Source of the DNA: Clostridia bacterium
GTDB lineage: Bacteria > Bacillota > Clostridia > Oscillospirales > CAG-382
Assembly: GCA_017563195.1 (NCBI GenBank)
Contig: JAFXDO010000065.1
Coordinates: 1 to 50,664, forward strand
Direction of reading: 5' to 3'
DNA: 50,664 nucleotides
Positions 49,135-50,664 of the stretch are shown one piece after another. The notes under the pieces are model-generated. The model did no database searches and was not told the origin of the DNA. It saw only the letters and a list, made by a program, of their open reading frames with translations. Each line of letters starts with the position of its first letter. Within the stretch, counting starts at the first letter, position 1. A program made the translations under genes and the position numbers.

Positions 49135-50664
49135 CTACTTTACTTTGTACTGAAAGTATATACAGGCAACTGGATCATACAAATAATGTACATCGATAGT
49201 TCCTATGCTAGTATAATACGCTTGGGCCATTTTTACGCATCCTGAATATCTTGGGTCTGCTAAGGTTGTCATTATTACTTTTCCTCCTGCCGGATTAGCT
49301 TGGGTTGACTCCAAAGCTAATTGTTCAAGAAGATTTGAAGGTTCTCCGCAATTACTGTTATGCACCAACAACCCATTCATACCCACAAAGTAGGTATGGA
49401 AATCTTCAACCTCAAAGTTATAAACGGTTATAGGTTTATCAAGTGTTGCAAAGGTCACCGAATCGACAGTCGCTGTTGAACCATCAAGAAGAACGAGGGT
49501 GTCGCCCGGGCGCAAGTCTTTAGCCTTTACCCAACCGAACCCTAATCCTGTTGAATTACCGCGCATTTCGTCGCAATCAGGCACGTAGAAAGGATGCTCG
49601 GGAGTGGTTTCTATAACCTCGTCGCCCGCCTTAACGGTTACAAGCTTGGCGGTTTCGTTTCGGAAGGTGCGAACAACTCGTTTGAGTGTGACTTCGCCGG
49701 TTTCCGTGTCTTGTGCCCAAACGTAGTCTCCAACCTGAACGTTCTCTATAGCCTCGTCGCCGTTTTCGGTCTTGACGATAGTGCCGGCAACAAAGCAAAG
49801 CGCCGTTGCCATTTCTTGTTCGTATATTTCCTGTTGCTCAGCACGAGTAGCACCTTGAAGTGACGCAACAGTCGCATTATCGTGAGCAAGTATACACAGC
49901 ACTCGTTGACTTATGTCATGCCCGCTCATCAGGCGATTAGACTGCATGACTTCGGTCCACAACTGTGGATATGCTTCATACACCCAGTCAACCGTCTTGT
50001 TGCAACTGCGACACGTTTGACCGGAACGCAGGGTATGCGCACCGAATTGGATTATCCAATATTCATCGCCATATATACATTCACCAGTTTCGTCTGTATG
50101 GGTGATAGGGTTGCTGTTACAATATGCGAATAAATTGAAGCCCTGCAGGTTTCCGTTTGCACCGATCAAATCCGCTTTGTCGGCATTCAAGAATCTTCCT
50201 ACCGTCGGGTCGTAATAACGACTCTGCAAGTAGTAATAACCTGTTTCGGTGTCGTAATAGTACGACCTATAACGGAACGGGTTATACGTACCAACAGTAG
50301 ATGCGAGCGTTCCTGTTGTAGTTAATACCTTGCCCCACGCATCGTAGGTGTATTCTACAACGACTGTTCCGTAGTCGTTCAAGATACGTATTACGTCGCC
50401 CTGCAAGTTCTTCTGGAAGTAGTAATACGCATTGTTATAGATAAAGCCCTGAACGTTGCCGGATGCGTCGTAAAGGTAATACAGCGTTGCATTTGTTGTG
50501 CTGGAAATTGTCGAAATTCTGATGCTTTCCTGTATTATCTTACTGCCGTCGAGGATATAAGTACGGTCTTCGCGGTACTTGGTGTTTGCGTTTACATAAG
50601 CCCTTGAAGTACGGATGCCGTCGGAATTATAGGTATAATTCACATAGGAATTAGTCGCAAGGTC
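49135..50664 (-). CDS. Rhs/YD-repeat polymorphic toxin, C-terminal part (5' end outside the window)
   Basis: The last 509 residues are visible; the frame is open to the window edge, so the gene is longer. Order, counting from the GTG at 50643: YD repeats (1-115, YLYDASGNVQGF, YTYDAWGK); the Rhs core signature YNPFRYRSYYYDTETGYYYL and RYYDPTVGRFLNADK (120-155); a linker with a CRSC pair; a HINT domain (about 283-429) starting CFVAGTIVKTENGDEAI, with block TTPEHPFYV and ending GLLVHNS; then a tip of about 72 residues with DPRYSGCVKMAQAYY and VHYLYDPVACIYFQYK. HINT is known to release such tips by self-cleavage. The tip family and target are unknown to me. Confidence 0.9.
   Translation of the reverse strand, partial: DLATNSYVNYTYNSDGIRTSRAYVNANTKYREDRTYILDGSKIIQESIRISTISSTTNATLYYLYDASGNVQGFIYNNAYYYFQKNLQGDVIRILNDYGTVVVEYTYDAWGKVLTTTGTLASTVGTYNPFRYRSYYYDTETGYYYLQSRYYDPTVGRFLNADKADLIGANGNLQGFNLFAYCNSNPITHTDETGECIYGDEYWIIQFGAHTLRSGQTCRSCNKTVDWVYEAYPQLWTEVMQSNRLMSGHDISQRVLCILAHDNATVASLQGATRAEQQEIYEQEMATALCFVAGTIVKTENGDEAIENVQVGDYVWAQDTETGEVTLKRVVRTFRNETAKLVTVKAGDEVIETTPEHPFYVPDCDEMRGNSTGLGFGWVKAKDLRPGDTLVLLDGSTATVDSVTFATLDKPITVYNFEVEDFHTYFVGMNGLLVHNSNCGEPSNLLEQLALESTQANPAGGKVIMTTLADPRYSGCVKMAQAYYTSIGTIDVHYLYDPVACIYFQYKVK

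Noticed and set aside
49400..49800. HINT domain read as an intein
   Set aside because: It lies at the junction of Rhs core and a variable tip with no split host protein; this is the usual place of a pretoxin HINT autoprocessing domain.
1..50664. tRNA or rRNA genes
   Set aside because: Scanned by eye for T-loop and rRNA-like sequence on both strands; none found. A tRNAscan run would be decisive.

Overview
The window looks like a chromosomal segment from a gut- or rumen-type Clostridia (Bacillota, Oscillospirales-like). The support is the family content: YidD, TmcAL, DnaD plus a DnaC/DnaI-type helicase loader, DUF1934, an FMN-riboswitch-controlled RibU, TrkA/TrkH, a two-gene SufC/SufB system and a dockerin-bearing secreted esterase. 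Clear Shine-Dalgarno sites and TTGACA/TATAAT promoters fit too. The taxon is an inference; no rRNA or tRNA gene was seen.

About 0.1-37 kb is ordinary, compact chromosome. In order it holds: a stand-alone GMP synthase ATP-PPase (guaA); a D,D-carboxypeptidase; a Gfo/Idh oxidoreductase; serC-serA; an orphan substrate-binding lipoprotein; trkA-trkH; ribU with its riboswitch; an SGNH esterase with dockerin; a DUF4434-like protein coupled to an FAD oxidoreductase; a lipoprotein flanked by two copies of a structured repeat; ackA-radC; tmcAL-dagK; yidD and a small protein; a U32 peptidase; an eight-gene operon clpP-AEC-ddl-murI-DUF1934-dnaD-dnaC-rnhA; an SPFH protein; dapA; queA; sufC-sufB; a conserved unknown; and a frameshifted fliB-like gene. 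Several long intergenic gaps hold dense multi-hairpin elements. The clearest is a 420-bp element with 33-bp inverted ends at 11591-12010; others are at 21751-21990 and 33334-33610.

About 37.3-50.66 kb is an accessory region that appears AT-richer and reads entirely on the minus strand. It starts at the right edge with the 3' part of an Rhs/YD-repeat polymorphic toxin (core, HINT domain, about 70-residue toxin tip) and its putative immunity gene. Further left is a graveyard and archive of displaced cassettes: short pieces of the Rhs 3' end, some with a toxin-like tip, followed by small genes with good ribosome binding sites that look like immunity proteins (DUF4304-like, Imm40-like, membrane and lipoprotein types). 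Most Rhs pieces carry stops, frameshifts or deletions, while the putative immunity genes are mostly intact.

A recurring palindrome (stem CCCCTCGGCG, loop containing GCTTGCTCAT) sits at the Rhs-cassette junctions (40.9, 42.3 and 48.4 kb, with a half copy at 43.05 kb) and at the left boundary (37.3 kb). In one copy the loop is inverted. I regard this hairpin-bounded Rhs-tip/immunity array as the most interesting part of the window.
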